Assembly: GCA_913055905.1 (NCBI GenBank)
Contig: CAJXLB010000001.1
Location: 248,001 to 312,000 of the forward strand
Source: an uncultured Winogradskyella sp.
GTDB lineage: Bacteria > Bacteroidota > Bacteroidia > Flavobacteriales > Flavobacteriaceae
Reading direction: 5' to 3'
DNA length: 64,000 nt
Positions 1 to 9,786 of this stretch are shown piece by piece. The notes beneath the pieces are model-generated. The model was not told the origin of the DNA. It made no database searches and worked only from the letters and a program-made list of their open reading frames with translations. Position 1 is the stretch's first letter; each line of letters starts with the position of its first letter. The position numbers were made by a program, and so were the translations under genes.

Positions 1-774
1 AGGGTGCAGTACTTTGGCTCCAAAATAGGCCAATTCAGCAGCTTCGTCATAAGACAAGTGGGATAAGGCTTTAGTGTTATTTACAAATCTAGGGTCATTG
101 TTGTGGAAACCATCAATGTCTGTCCAAATTTGCACTTCTTCTGCATTTAGGGCAGCACCAATAATGGTAGCCGTGTAATCACTTCCGCCTCTATTTAAGT
201 TGCTAGTATGACCTTGTGCGTTAAGACATATAAACCCTTGGGTAATAAAAATGTCCGTCTCTGGAAGCGCATCCATTAATCGATTCAAGTTCTGCTTAAT
301 ATAAAAGTTATCGGGTTCATGATTGGCTGTTGTTCGCATAAACTCTAAAGCAGGTATACAATGCGCCTTAAAACCTTCTTCTAAAAGTAGATTTGTGAAA
401 AGAAACGTTGAAAGTAATTCACCCTTGGCCACGATTTGATTATGAATTATCTCACTGTAGGCTTTTTGGGTAAGCTCAAAAAGATTCGTTACATGATAAT
501 CGATATAAGCTTTAGCCGAAGCTACGCTGTCCTCACTTTTATATAAGTCTTGTGCTACGGAAAAATAGTGGTCTCTAAGCTGGGTGATAGACCGTTCCGC
601 AACCTCGGTTTCACCTTTAAAAAGATTTTCTGATATTTCTACCAGCGTGTTGGTAGTGCCAGACATGGCTGATAAAACAACAAATTTTTTACCTGGTTTG
701 GAAATAATATCCTTAACATGATTCATGTTAATTACTGAACCTACGGAAGTCCCTCCAAATTTATACACTAACAT
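1..774 (-). CDS. lysC: Aspartate kinase, C-terminus beyond window (partial)
   Basis: Phosphorylates aspartate, the first step toward lysine, threonine and methionine, in the cytoplasm. The 258 codons visible on the minus strand begin MLVYKFGGTSVGSV, the kinase nucleotide-binding motif of the amino acid kinase family, and include NRGGSDYTATI and the DIDGFHNNDPR segment that binds aspartate and ATP. The reading frame is open to the window edge at AKVLHP, so the ACT regulatory part is not seen, and a fusion to homoserine dehydrogenase cannot be excluded. The start at 774 lies just downstream of a TAnnTTTG promoter element. It is divergent from an ACT-domain gene. Confidence 0.9.
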   Translation of the reverse strand, partial: MLVYKFGGTSVGSVINMNHVKDIISKPGKKFVVLSAMSGTTNTLVEISENLFKGETEVAERSITQLRDHYFSVAQDLYKSEDSVASAKAYIDYHVTNLFELTQKAYSEIIHNQIVAKGELLSTFLFTNLLLEEGFKAHCIPALEFMRTTANHEPDNFYIKQNLNRLMDALPETDIFITQGFICLNAQGHTSNLNRGGSDYTATIIGAALNAEEVQIWTDIDGFHNNDPRFVNNTKALSHLSYDEAAELAYFGAKVLHP

Positions 775-793
775 AGCTTTTCTTTTTGAGCAA

Positions 794-801
794 CAAAACT
801 A
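794..801 (-). promoter_or_regulatory. -7 promoter element for aspartate kinase
   Basis: The minus strand reads TAGTTTTG, a full match to the Bacteroidota -7 consensus TAnnTTTG, 20 bases upstream of the kinase start. No convincing -33 element was identified. Confidence 0.5.
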
Positions 802-844
802 GTTGTACTAGGACCCTAGATGAAAAAATCTTTAAAAAATAACT

Positions 845-852
845 TATTTTTG
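845..852 (+). promoter_or_regulatory. -7 promoter element for ACT-domain gene
   Basis: TATTTTTG matches TAnnTTTG and lies 24 bases before the ATG at 877, giving a short leader. Confidence 0.5.
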
Positions 853-876
853 CACACAATGTTAAATATATAACAT

Positions 877-1530
877 ATGAAGACCATTGCTGCCTGTGTT
901 GAAGAACTTCTCATCAGTCAACCGTTTTTAGAAGAAGCTCTCTTTAAAAATATCATCAACTTCTCGGCTCTGGCAGAGGAACTGCAGGAACCTGTAAGTT
1001 CAATGTTACGTAAACCTGTAAAAACAGGAGCCATTATGATGGCCTTAAGGCGTTACAGTCCGCCACCACATTTGAGGAAATCACGTCAGATGCAATCTAT
1101 ACTGAAGGAACTTGGAGATATTACGGTGCGCTCCAATTTGGTAGACTATACCTTTCAAAACTCGGAAAGTTTAATTCAAAGTCACGCTAAAGTTCTCAAC
1201 AATTTTAATCCCAAAGCTTTTTATGGCTTTTCTCGTGGTATTTACGAAAGCAATATCGTAGTCTCCAAGAGTGAAGCAAACAAAGTCATAGAAAGTTTTA
1301 AAAATGAAACGCTACTTGGGTCACAAGACGACTTATCCGCAATTAGTATCAGGCTACCTGAAAACAACTCTAGAATTTCAGGCCTTTACTATCAAATTTT
1401 TAAACGATTGGCTTGGGAGGGGATTTCCCTTTATGAGGTGATTTCTACAACCAACGAATTTACGATGCTCGTGGAAAATCATATGGTAGATAAAGCATTT
1501 TCGGTAATTAAGACATTGAATAAGGCTTAA
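877..1530 (+). CDS. Stand-alone ACT-domain protein
   Basis: A 217-residue cytoplasmic protein without signal peptide. The N-terminal third (about 1-65) is helical and could form a winged helix. The C-terminal ~70 residues (ISIRLPENNSRISGLYYQIF onward) have the beta-alpha-beta pattern of an ACT domain, the small-molecule binding fold that regulates amino acid enzymes. It is divergent from aspartate kinase, so a role in sensing an aspartate-family amino acid is a reasonable inference, but no function is proven. Its 3' end overlaps the convergent brnQ by 23 bases. Confidence 0.7.
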   Translation: MKTIAACVEELLISQPFLEEALFKNIINFSALAEELQEPVSSMLRKPVKTGAIMMALRRYSPPPHLRKSRQMQSILKELGDITVRSNLVDYTFQNSESLIQSHAKVLNNFNPKAFYGFSRGIYESNIVVSKSEANKVIESFKNETLLGSQDDLSAISIRLPENNSRISGLYYQIFKRLAWEGISLYEVISTTNEFTMLVENHMVDKAFSVIKTLNKA

Positions 1531-2791
1531 ATCTAACCATCATATTCGCAACAAAAAATGCAGAAATGGATGGTATAACCCAACCCAAATTATGATGCGC
1601 TAGAGGCACATAGCTAATTATTGGTTCAAAAAAATCTTCCCCTAAAAAGGATTTCAATATATCAGGAAGACTAAATATAAATATTACCAGAACTACAAGT
1701 TTAAAAACCAAAGAACCAGCCCATCGGTCAGGCAGAATATTCAAAATAATAAGTGCGATTGATATAGGATAAAGCAACATTAGCGCAGGGATTGCAGCAT
1801 CGATGATAAAACCTACGTCAAAGCTACCTACAATTATCCCTGTTAAACAACATATAGCAGTGGTAAGTGCATAGATTTTATGATTATGGTTGAACAAGGC
1901 TTCAAAAAAATCGGCAATGGAAACAATTATGGCAACAGCCGTTGTAAAACAGGCTAATGCAACTAAAACGCCAACGAAAGTGGCACCTATATTCCCGAGT
2001 GTCTGAGATGCCAAGCCCAATAATAAGTCGGTTCTTGTAATATCCTCAGGAAAGCTATTATTGTAAAACGCTCCAATAGCAATAAGGCCAGCGTAAATGA
2101 TAAATAACCCTAACATAGCAACTAAACCCGATTTAGCAATGATGCGCCTTTTTTGGTCATAGGAAAAATTTCCTCTTTTATTGAGAGAAATAATTATGAA
2201 ACCTCCCATGACCATTCCCGCCAAAGCATCGTAGGTTTGATAGCCTTCAAGCAGACCTTCAACAAACGGAGCCTGCATGCTAGAAGCTCTCATTTCAGGC
2301 ATTGGTGAAATCACTCCAATTAGAATGATGAGCAGCACCATAAAAACGATTAGTGGCGTGAGGTATTTTCCTAAAATATTGAGCGCTTGAGAGCGGTTTA
2401 CCACAAACAAAAAAACAAGGCCAAAATAAATCAAACTGGTCCAGATTGCTTTAGTCCCTAATATTGGAGCAACAGCCATTTCGTGCGTTACCGCTGCCGT
2501 TCTTGGCGCAGGTAAGGCTATTATTATAAGGTACATGACAATACAGTACACTATGCTAAACTTGGGCGATACCTTGTTTCCAAATTCTAGCATAGTCCCT
2601 TGCAATTTGGCGTGACCAATGAGAGATAATAGTGGAATAACAGTCGTTGTAAGCATAAAACCTAGAGCTACCAACCACCAATTTGCTCCAGAGTTATAGC
2701 CTAACAAAGGTGGCAAAATGAGGTTTCCAGCACCAAAAAAGCCAGCAAACAGGGCAAACCCAAAAAGAAAAATTCGTTTAGTGTCCGTCAT
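1508..2791 (-). CDS. brnQ: Branched-chain amino acid:cation symporter (BrnQ family)
   Basis: Inner-membrane carrier for leucine, isoleucine and valine. The 427 residues are almost entirely hydrophobic segments, about 12, and begin with the family signature FGFALFAGFFGAGNLILPP. Length fits the family (about 430-440). It is translated from the minus strand with its ATG overlapping the stop codon of the upstream serine hydrolase (TAATG), so the two are probably translationally coupled. Proximity to aspartate kinase and the ACT protein fits an amino-acid theme. Confidence 0.9.
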   Translation of the reverse strand: MTDTKRIFLFGFALFAGFFGAGNLILPPLLGYNSGANWWLVALGFMLTTTVIPLLSLIGHAKLQGTMLEFGNKVSPKFSIVYCIVMYLIIIALPAPRTAAVTHEMAVAPILGTKAIWTSLIYFGLVFLFVVNRSQALNILGKYLTPLIVFMVLLIILIGVISPMPEMRASSMQAPFVEGLLEGYQTYDALAGMVMGGFIIISLNKRGNFSYDQKRRIIAKSGLVAMLGLFIIYAGLIAIGAFYNNSFPEDITRTDLLLGLASQTLGNIGATFVGVLVALACFTTAVAIIVSIADFFEALFNHNHKIYALTTAICCLTGIIVGSFDVGFIIDAAIPALMLLYPISIALIILNILPDRWAGSLVFKLVVLVIFIFSLPDILKSFLGEDFFEPIISYVPLAHHNLGWVIPSISAFFVANMMVRFKPYSMS

Positions 2792-4341
2792 TAGTCCGTT
2801 CTTACAAGATGTAAATCATGAAAATCAAAACTGAAATCCGTAATAGGAGCTATATAAGACATGGTAGCAGATTGAGCTTTTCCTTTTTCATCAAATGTGA
2901 ATTTCACAAAAACATCTGCATCATAACTTCTATCATCCCATTTAGCGACATAGGTTGTGGCATTGTAAGGCAGTAATTCGCCCTTTAAACGGGATGACCT
3001 AGACGAAGCAATCCTATAGCCTTTGGCATCTTCTGTAATTTCAAAATCACCAAACCACTCATCTGTAAAGGTCCCTGTAATTTGCTCAGGTTTTGGAATA
3101 ATTGTACTTCCTTTAATGAGTTTTACTTGGTCATAAACTGAAGCTTTAATGCTGTCATTATACTTGAGGTATTCCGAATTTCGCGACCCAAGCCGTCCTA
3201 GCCAATCCCTATTTTCGTAACCTAAATAACTATCTTTAATGGTGTTGGTAATGGTGTTAAATGCAGAGCCATTCATTTGATTAGTTAAAACAACAATGGC
3301 TAAGTTCAATTCGGGAATCATGGTAAATTGTGTCACGGTACCCAAGAGGCCTCCTGTGTGATAGACCTGTTTATAGCCGCCTTTGACATCCGTAAGAAAC
3401 CACCCTAGGCCATAACCTCTAAAGTGTGACCCATATGAATCTCCTGGTCTTACAGAAAGTGGCGTTTGTAATTGCCAGAGTTCATGAAATTGCGCTTCGC
3501 TCAGTAAGCGTTCGCCTGATGCCGTAACCGCTCCATCAATTAAAAACTGAGCCCAAGTGAGCATGTCTGGGACATTGCTAATAATCCCTCCAGCGGCATT
3601 GGCCGTTGCGCTCCAATCGTGAGGAATGGGAATAACTTCTCCTTCTGTTCTTATATGGGCATCAATGATATTGGAACGATCGGTTACACGATTGTAGGAC
3701 GCTTTACTGTTAACCATCCCAACAGGCTTCATTATTTTGGTTTCAATAAATTCTTCCCATGACAAACCACTAACGCGTTTCAGAACTTCGCCAGCGACGA
3801 TATAGAAATTGTTGTTGTATCTAAAGGTGCTTCTAAATGAGCTTTCAGGCTCTAAATGCTTTAGGTTGTTTATAATATCTTGAACGGTAAAATCGCTACC
3901 TTCTGGGAAAAACATCAGATCGCCAGCGCCCAGAGGCAGACCACTTCGATGCGTAACCAGGTCTCTAATTGTAAACTCCTCTGTAACCCAAGGGTCTTTA
4001 AGCTGAAATTCTGGAATGTGTTTACGAACCTTATCATCCCAATTGAGTTTGCCAGCATCTACCATCATAGCCAAAGCAAAACAAGTAAATCCTTTACTAT
4101 TTGAAGCAACTCCAACTAAGGTCTTGTCGGTCATAGGCTCATTTGTTATCATGGAACGAATACCATGTCCTTTTGAGTACACAATCTCTCCGTCCTTTAA
4201 TATCCCAACGGAAATCCCTGGAACATCAAAAGTGGTCAAGGTATTGGTGACAAGTTGGTCTAATTCTGCTTCAGATATTTGAGCCTGAGACAAGGCCAAG
4301 AAAAACAAAAAGATGCTGCGTACTAGAATTTTTTTGGACAT
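2791..4341 (-). CDS. Secreted serine hydrolase, beta-lactamase/PBP4* family
   Basis: Class C beta-lactamase-like hydrolase (PF00144 type) with a signal peptide (MSKKILVRSIFLFFLALSQA), so periplasmic. Catalytic motifs are S80-x-x-K83 (SNSK), Y175-x-N177 (YNN) and HTGG. The region after about residue 400 resembles the DUF3471 extension. Substrate is unknown; relatives are peptidases and esterases rather than true beta-lactamases. An in-frame ATG at 4386 exists, but the -7 element at 4365-4372 lies downstream of it and the signal peptide starts at 4341, so 4341 is chosen (516 residues). Confidence 0.85.
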   Translation of the reverse strand: MSKKILVRSIFLFFLALSQAQISEAELDQLVTNTLTTFDVPGISVGILKDGEIVYSKGHGIRSMITNEPMTDKTLVGVASNSKGFTCFALAMMVDAGKLNWDDKVRKHIPEFQLKDPWVTEEFTIRDLVTHRSGLPLGAGDLMFFPEGSDFTVQDIINNLKHLEPESSFRSTFRYNNNFYIVAGEVLKRVSGLSWEEFIETKIMKPVGMVNSKASYNRVTDRSNIIDAHIRTEGEVIPIPHDWSATANAAGGIISNVPDMLTWAQFLIDGAVTASGERLLSEAQFHELWQLQTPLSVRPGDSYGSHFRGYGLGWFLTDVKGGYKQVYHTGGLLGTVTQFTMIPELNLAIVVLTNQMNGSAFNTITNTIKDSYLGYENRDWLGRLGSRNSEYLKYNDSIKASVYDQVKLIKGSTIIPKPEQITGTFTDEWFGDFEITEDAKGYRIASSRSSRLKGELLPYNATTYVAKWDDRSYDADVFVKFTFDEKGKAQSATMSYIAPITDFSFDFHDLHLVRTD

Positions 4342-4364
4342 GATGGAATAAATTGTATTGCTCC

Positions 4365-4372
4365 CAAATATA
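4365..4372 (-). promoter_or_regulatory. -7 promoter element for serine hydrolase-brnQ
   Basis: Minus strand TATATTTG, full match to TAnnTTTG, 23 bases upstream of the chosen start at 4341. It rules against the upstream ATG at 4386. Confidence 0.55.
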
Positions 4373-4428
4373 GCAAATGTTGACATGCCTTTTTTGGAAA
4401 ATACATGTAATACGTATCTTTAGGAATT

Positions 4429-5214
4429 ATGTTTTTAGATTATAAATCATCCAAAATATATTTTGAAGTTGAAGGTAACGGTCCCGCACTTGTCCTATTG
4501 CATGGATTCATGGAAGACCTCAGTATGTGGAACGCTTTTGTTCCCGAGTTAGTTTCAAAATGCAAGGTTATAAGAATAGACTTGCTCGGTCATGGTAAAT
4601 CCGATTGCATTGCCAAAGTTCATAGTATGGAAATTATGGCAGAAGCGGTTTTTGCCATTTTACAATATCTCAACATTAATGCTGCAAAAGTTATTGGCCA
4701 TTCTATGGGAGGCTATGTAGCACTGGCGTTGGCAGAACTCCGCCCCAGCTTAATTAAGGATTTAGTGTTACTCAATAGCACATTTGAAGCCGATTCCCCA
4801 GAGCGAAAAGAATTGCGTTCTAAAGCAATTTTGCAAGCTGAAGAAAGTGAAGAAGCCTACCAAAAATTAATACGATTGTCCTTCTCCAATCTATTTGCCC
4901 CAGAGAGCAAAGAAACATTTAAGAGCCAATTTGAAAACGCTTTAAATAAGGCTTTACAAACTCCGGTTTGTGGTTATACCGCAGCTTTGGAGGGCATGAA
5001 ATTGCGCAGAGACCGCTTTGATGTATTTAGAAATGTTGAAGGTAAAAAAATAATTATTGCTGGAAAAAAGGACAACCTCATCAATGCTGAAAGCTTAAGA
5101 AAAAAGACTGTGAATTCCTCCATTGAACTATTGGAGTTATCGGAAGGTCACATGAGTCATATCGAGAATAAATCAGAATTAACTTACTTTTTAAAACGTT
5201 TTATCGAAAAATAA
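4429..5214 (+). CDS. Alpha/beta hydrolase
   Basis: A 261-residue cytoplasmic alpha/beta-fold hydrolase. The oxyanion motif LLHGF is near residue 25, the nucleophile is S92 in GHSMGG, and the C-terminal histidine is probably within EGHMSHIE. There is no signal peptide. The closest broad group is the MhpC/BioH-like esterases; substrate cannot be told. It is divergent from the serine hydrolase and preceded by TATCTTTA at 4415, a 7-of-8 match to the -7 consensus. Confidence 0.85.
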   Translation: MFLDYKSSKIYFEVEGNGPALVLLHGFMEDLSMWNAFVPELVSKCKVIRIDLLGHGKSDCIAKVHSMEIMAEAVFAILQYLNINAAKVIGHSMGGYVALALAELRPSLIKDLVLLNSTFEADSPERKELRSKAILQAEESEEAYQKLIRLSFSNLFAPESKETFKSQFENALNKALQTPVCGYTAALEGMKLRRDRFDVFRNVEGKKIIIAGKKDNLINAESLRKKTVNSSIELLELSEGHMSHIENKSELTYFLKRFIEK

Positions 5215-5295
5215 ATCTTTTAAACGTTTTTAATGACATTTTTTTCTAAGTTTAGTCTGTCCAAATAAAAAACTACTGAAAAAACCAAATCTACC

Positions 5296-5538
5296 ATGAC
5301 ACCTACGAAATTATATTGCGATTTTTTCGGTCATAATTATGAGGTTACAAAAAAGGTAACTTTACACGTTAAGGAGTACACCTGTAAATGTTGCAAAAAG
5401 CAATTGACAACGGATAGCAACGGAAGGTTAACCGAATTGACACCGAAATATCAGGACATTAATTCTGCCTTAGAGCGCCTCTATCATAACAGGTTGATGC
5501 GTTCAAAGCAAAAATCAATCACTTCATCGATTTATTGA
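5296..5538 (+). CDS. Small zinc-ribbon-like protein, copy A
   Basis: An 80-residue protein with the pattern YCDFFGHNY, then CKCCKKQL, then DSNGR. The Cys, His and CxxC pair would suit a CHCC zinc site. It is paralogous to the proteins at 5622 and 11706: all three share C-x-x-FGH-[ND]Y, CKxC and D-x-NG. It vaguely resembles the phage-associated DUF1660 group. Function unknown. A TAAGTTTA element at 5247 (7 of 8) may be its promoter. Confidence 0.7.
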   Translation: MTPTKLYCDFFGHNYEVTKKVTLHVKEYTCKCCKKQLTTDSNGRLTELTPKYQDINSALERLYHNRLMRSKQKSITSSIY

Positions 5539-5621
5539 TTGTTAATAACATGTGAATAACTCATTTTCTTATCTTTATAAAGCTAATTAATCCAAGAATC
5601 CTACTAAGAAGATAAGTTAAA

Positions 5622-5852
5622 ATGAAAAATGTTTACTGTTCCCTTTTTGGACATGATTACCAAGTGTCCAAAGTAGTAACATATCACGTTAAGGAATATA
5701 AATGCAAGCACTGCAAATCAGAAATGACAATTGATGGCAATGGTAGATTTGTTCCGCTCACTCCCAAGTACAAAGAAATAAACAAGGTACTAAACAGAGT
5801 ACATAACAAACGTCTAGAAAAAAGCCAGAAGTTATTTATGGTTGATTATTAA
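5622..5852 (+). CDS. Small zinc-ribbon-like protein, copy B
   Basis: A 76-residue tandem paralogue of the preceding gene, sharing YHVKEYKCKHCKSEM, DGNGR and LTPKY. It has its own possible promoter (TATCTTTA at 5570-5577) and an upstream gap of 83 bases. The last 17 bases overlap the convergent thiL. Function unknown; conservation of cysteines and the FGH motif between copies indicates both are functional. Confidence 0.7.
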   Translation: MKNVYCSLFGHDYQVSKVVTYHVKEYKCKHCKSEMTIDGNGRFVPLTPKYKEINKVLNRVHNKRLEKSQKLFMVDY

Positions 5853-6888
5853 GAGCATTCCAACCTTTCGCAATTATAGGAATACGCTCCTCAGCCCTTG
5901 TAACAAGATGCATTCCCTTCTCTTTATCAGTCATGTAACCAATAACCGTGAGATTAGGATTCCCTTTTATCTTATCATAATCTTTTTGAGCAATAGTCAT
6001 AAGGAGTTCGTAGTCTTCACCTCCGTTTAAGGCCACCGTTGTACTGTCTATATTGAATTCCTCACATGTTGAAATGACCTGCGGATCTAATGGAATCTTG
6101 TTCTCATAAAGATCCACGCCAACGTTACTCTGCTTACACAAATGTATTATTTCCGATGACAAACCATCACTGATATCTATCATACTAGTAGGTTTAACCT
6201 CTAATTTTTCAAGAAGCTCTACAATGTCTTTCCGCGCTTCAGGTTTGAGCTGGCGCTCTATGATATAAGTGTACATGCTAAGATCCGGTTGGTTTTTAGG
6301 ATTTACCTTAAACACCTCTTTTTCGCGCTCCAAAACCTGTAGGCCCATATAAGCACCACCCAAATCACCAGTAACAACAAGTAAATCATTCGGCTGGGCA
6401 CCAGAGCGAAGCACTTGTTTGTCTTTTTCTACTGTGCCAATGGCTGTAACAGATATAATGAGACCCGTAGTTGAAGACGTTGTATCACCACCGACAACAT
6501 CTATATTATACAATTTAGCCGCTGTTGCGATGCCTTGGTAAAGTACCTCCAACGCTTCCAGGGGAAATCTGTTGGATACAGCAATACTAACGGTAATTTG
6601 GGTCGCCTTCGCATTCATGGCATATATATCAGATAAGTTCACCATAACCGCTTTATAACCTAAGTGTTTTAAGGGCATGTAACTAAGGTCAAAATGAACA
6701 CCTTCTACGAGCATATCGGTTGACACGACAACATTGTTACCGTCAAAGTTTAAAATTGCAGCATCGTCTCCAATACCTTTTAAAGTAGACTCATGCCCTA
6801 TCTCAAACTGAGCTGTTAAATGGTCGATTAACTTAAATTCTCCTAGCTCACTAAGCGGAGTACGTCTTGGATTCTTATCTTCTAACAT
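5836..6888 (-). CDS. thiL: Thiamine-monophosphate kinase
   Basis: Converts thiamine phosphate to thiamine diphosphate, the last step of cofactor synthesis, in the cytoplasm. The typical N-terminus LSELGEFKLIDHL, the metal-binding GIGDDAAIL and the DMLVEGVHFDLSYM, VNLSDIYAM and VVGGDTTSS motifs are present. The frame opens 13 codons earlier (6927), but a TATTTTTG element at 6893-6900 lies inside that extension and family members start at MLEDKNPRRT, so 6888 is chosen (350 residues). With that promoter the mRNA would be leaderless. Confidence 0.93.
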   Translation of the reverse strand: MLEDKNPRRTPLSELGEFKLIDHLTAQFEIGHESTLKGIGDDAAILNFDGNNVVVSTDMLVEGVHFDLSYMPLKHLGYKAVMVNLSDIYAMNAKATQITVSIAVSNRFPLEALEVLYQGIATAAKLYNIDVVGGDTTSSTTGLIISVTAIGTVEKDKQVLRSGAQPNDLLVVTGDLGGAYMGLQVLEREKEVFKVNPKNQPDLSMYTYIIERQLKPEARKDIVELLEKLEVKPTSMIDISDGLSSEIIHLCKQSNVGVDLYENKIPLDPQVISTCEEFNIDSTTVALNGGEDYELLMTIAQKDYDKIKGNPNLTVIGYMTDKEKGMHLVTRAEERIPIIAKGWNALNNQP

Positions 6889-6892
6889 GCTG

Positions 6893-6900
6893 CAAAAATA
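6893..6900 (-). promoter_or_regulatory. -7 promoter element for thiL
   Basis: Minus strand TATTTTTG (full consensus) ends only 4 bases before the ATG, so transcription would start at or within a base or two of the start codon. Confidence 0.45.
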
Positions 6901-6994
6901 TTGTGCTTTTTTTAATTTACAGGACAAGACTGCCTATATTTTGGCGTTATTATCTTACAAATGCGATTTTTAAAGTAAATTGCTAAAAATTCTT

Positions 6995-8443
6995 ATGAAA
7001 TCCGTGACTTTCAAATTTTTAAAAATCTTAGTCTTACTATTGGCCCTAGCTGTTTTTAGCAGCTGCGATGATGAACCTGTAGAACCCGTCAATACCGATT
7101 TAGATGGCGACACCATTGTAAATAGCGCTGACAATTGCCCTGAAATTTCGAATCAAGATCAAACAGATACAGATAATGATGGTTTGGGAGATGCTTGCGA
7201 TGACGATGACGATAATGATGGAATCCCAGACACAGAAGACAACTGTCCTTTAACAAGCAACCCTGACCAAGAGGATTTAGATAACGATGGTATTGGCGAT
7301 ATTTGCGATTCTCAAGTCGTTCAAGCACAATTCCCATGTGTTAATGGTTTTGCTGGGGATTTGCCTTGTGATGGATTTGACCTTATGAGCCATATTCCTG
7401 TTGAAGAGCTCGGAGGTACCGGAGCAGAAGGTAACGATTCTTGGGGATGGACAGACCCACAAACAGGTAAAGAATATGCCCTAGTTGGTACCACAACCAG
7501 CACAGCATTTGTAGATATTTCAAATCCAGCTGAGCCGATCTTTTTAGGTCGGTTACCCACAACGACCGTAAGTAGCTTGTGGCGCGATGTTAAAACCTAT
7601 AATAACCACGCCTTTATAGTCAGTGAAGCACCTGGCCATGGTATGCAAGTTTTTGATTTAACCCGGCTGAGAAACATCTCCAATCCACCCGTAACTTTTA
7701 CTGAAGATGCGTTGTATACTGGTTTTGGAAGAGCTCATAATATTGTAATTAACGAAACAAGTGGCTTTGCTTATGCCGTAGGGTCAGATACCTTTAGCGG
7801 CGGACCTCATTTCGTAAATATTCAAAATCCTATAATGCCAACTTCTGCTGGAGGTTATGCTGATGATGCGTACTCACACGATGCGCAAGTTGTAACCTAT
7901 AATGGTCCTGACCAAGACTATACAGGTCGCGAAATACTAATTGGCAGTAATGAGAATGAGGTAGTCATTGTGGATGTTACGGATAAAGCTAATCCTAGTC
8001 AAATTTCAACGATAGGTTATACAGATATAGGTTACACCCATCAAGGTTGGTTTACTGAAGACATGAGGTATTTCCTATTGGGTGACGAAGTAGATGAAAT
8101 AAATTTTGGACTGAATACCAGAACTGTGGTGTTTGATTTTTCAGACTTGGACAATCCCTCATTTCACATGGATTATTTTGGCCCTACACAAGCCATAGAC
8201 CACAATGGCTACGTCGTTGGCAACACTTTTTATATTGCTAATTATTCTGCAGGTCTGCGCGCCGTTGATATTTCAAATATTGCATCGGGTGTTATGGCTG
8301 AATCTGGTTTTATAGACACCTTTACCCCTCATGACAACACGTCTTTCAATGGAGCGTGGAATATCTACCCTTATTTTGAAAGTGGAAATATTGTGGTTAG
8401 CGATATCGAAGGTGGTCTTTTTGTAGTGCGACCGTCTAACTAG
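6995..8443 (+). CDS. Choice-of-anchor B / LVIVD-repeat lipoprotein
   Basis: Secreted lipoprotein: signal peptide ending in the lipobox VFSSC. After it come calcium-binding thrombospondin type 3-like repeats ([20 protein letters not shown] and similar). The remainder is a beta-propeller of LVIVD-type repeats ([18 protein letters not shown]) matching the choice-of-anchor B family, which occurs with varied surface anchors. An in-frame ATG at 6980 would add five residues; 6995 gives a cleaner signal peptide. First gene of a four-gene lipoprotein run ending in MbnP and MbnH homologues. Ligand unknown. Confidence 0.8.
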   Translation: MKSVTFKFLKILVLLLALAVFSSCDDEPVEPVNTDLDGDTIVNSADNCPEISNQDQTDTDNDGLGDACDDDDDNDGIPDTEDNCPLTSNPDQEDLDNDGIGDICDSQVVQAQFPCVNGFAGDLPCDGFDLMSHIPVEELGGTGAEGNDSWGWTDPQTGKEYALVGTTTSTAFVDISNPAEPIFLGRLPTTTVSSLWRDVKTYNNHAFIVSEAPGHGMQVFDLTRLRNISNPPVTFTEDALYTGFGRAHNIVINETSGFAYAVGSDTFSGGPHFVNIQNPIMPTSAGGYADDAYSHDAQVVTYNGPDQDYTGREILIGSNENEVVIVDVTDKANPSQISTIGYTDIGYTHQGWFTEDMRYFLLGDEVDEINFGLNTRTVVFDFSDLDNPSFHMDYFGPTQAIDHNGYVVGNTFYIANYSAGLRAVDISNIASGVMAESGFIDTFTPHDNTSFNGAWNIYPYFESGNIVVSDIEGGLFVVRPSN

Positions 8444-8448
8444 GAAAA

Positions 8449-9786
8449 ATGAAACAAACAGTAAGATACCGGTTTTACCTGCTTTTGCTTTTGCTTACAA
8501 TTGGGTGCGATAAGGAAAATGGCCCTGCTATTATACAAGATAGCGTAGCATTAAATAACCTCAGCACTTATGGTGGTAGCCAAAATGATAGTGGTAGGTC
8601 TATTGTAGCCACACAAGATGGTGGCTATGCTGTTTTAGGGTTCACACAAAGCAATGATGGCGATATCATTGATAAACAAGACAACAGCTTTGACTTCCTC
8701 TTGATGAAATTTGATGCAGATGATGCTATACAATGGCAAAAAACCTATGGTGGAAGTTTAGACGAAAGAGGAAGTGATATTATACAAACCTCCGATGGTG
8801 GATATGTTATAATTGGTTTGAGTTTTTCTAGTGATGGGGACGTTAATTCCAATGCAGGCCTTCAAGATTTTTGGTTGTTAAAGCTAAATTCAATTGGAAC
8901 CATAGAATGGCAAAAGTCCTTTGGATTTGCTGGAGCAGATTCTGGCATTTCTGTTATTGAAACCAATGACAACGGTTTTTTACTTACAGGTATTCTAGAT
9001 GTCACAGCTTCAGAAGGTGCTGGCAATACCTCCAGAATATCAAACAGACATGCAGGTGGCGACTATTGGGTGCTTAAACTAAATCGTCTCGGCGAGCTTG
9101 AATGGAGCCAGTATTTTGGAGGCAATTTCACAGATACACCTCAAGGAGTTGTACAAACAAACGATAACGGATATATTATTGCCGGAAGCTCTGACAGTGA
9201 TGACACAGATATATCCTCTAATATTGGAAGTTACGATTTTTGGGTTATCCGTCTTTCACAGACAGGTGACCTCATCTGGGAGAAGTCGTTTGGTGGTGAT
9301 CAAATTGATGAAGCTAGGGCCATAGTGGCTGCAGATGACGGCAACTACATAATTGCGGGAGATACTCGAAGTGACTCCAATGACGTTAGCAATTACAAAG
9401 GTGGCGCAGATCTTTGGCTCATAAAAATCTCTCCAAATGGCGACTTACTCTGGGAAAAAACCATTGGTGGGACCAACTTTGATGTGGCACGGGATATGGC
9501 GTTAACACCAGATGGCAATCTTCTTTTAGCTGGAAGTTCTAGAAGTAGTGATATTGACGTGTCAGAGAACAAAGGTCAAAATGACTTTTGGATACTGAAA
9601 ACTGATAATACAGGCAATCTAATTTGGGAAAAACCCTTTGGAGGGTCTAATATTGATTTTGCCTATGGTGTGACTGAACTCCTAGACGGTTCTATAGTGG
9701 CCGTAGGTGACACATCTAGCGACGATGGTGACATTATTGAAAACCAAGGCTTTTCGGATATATTGGTCATAAAATTAACAGAATAA
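8449..9786 (+). CDS. Repeat-rich beta-propeller-like lipoprotein
   Basis: A 445-residue lipoprotein (lipobox TIGC) made of about seven tandem repeats of roughly 55 residues with the core GGxxxDxxxxIxxTxDGGYxxxGxxxSxDGD and DFWxLKLxxxGxxxWxKxFGG. The regular spacing suggests a seven-bladed propeller. It starts 5 bases after the previous stop, and its stop codon shares a base with the next start (TAATG). Binding partner unknown; likely outer-membrane or periplasmic. Confidence 0.75.
   Translation: MKQTVRYRFYLLLLLLTIGCDKENGPAIIQDSVALNNLSTYGGSQNDSGRSIVATQDGGYAVLGFTQSNDGDIIDKQDNSFDFLLMKFDADDAIQWQKTYGGSLDERGSDIIQTSDGGYVIIGLSFSSDGDVNSNAGLQDFWLLKLNSIGTIEWQKSFGFAGADSGISVIETNDNGFLLTGILDVTASEGAGNTSRISNRHAGGDYWVLKLNRLGELEWSQYFGGNFTDTPQGVVQTNDNGYIIAGSSDSDDTDISSNIGSYDFWVIRLSQTGDLIWEKSFGGDQIDEARAIVAADDGNYIIAGDTRSDSNDVSNYKGGADLWLIKISPNGDLLWEKTIGGTNFDVARDMALTPDGNLLLAGSSRSSDIDVSENKGQNDFWILKTDNTGNLIWEKPFGGSNIDFAYGVTELLDGSIVAVGDTSSDDGDIIENQGFSDILVIKLTE

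Noticed and set aside
3880-4282. Forward-strand ORFs opposite the serine hydrolase
   Set aside because: They lie inside a well-supported hydrolase frame on the other strand and show no recognisable protein features.
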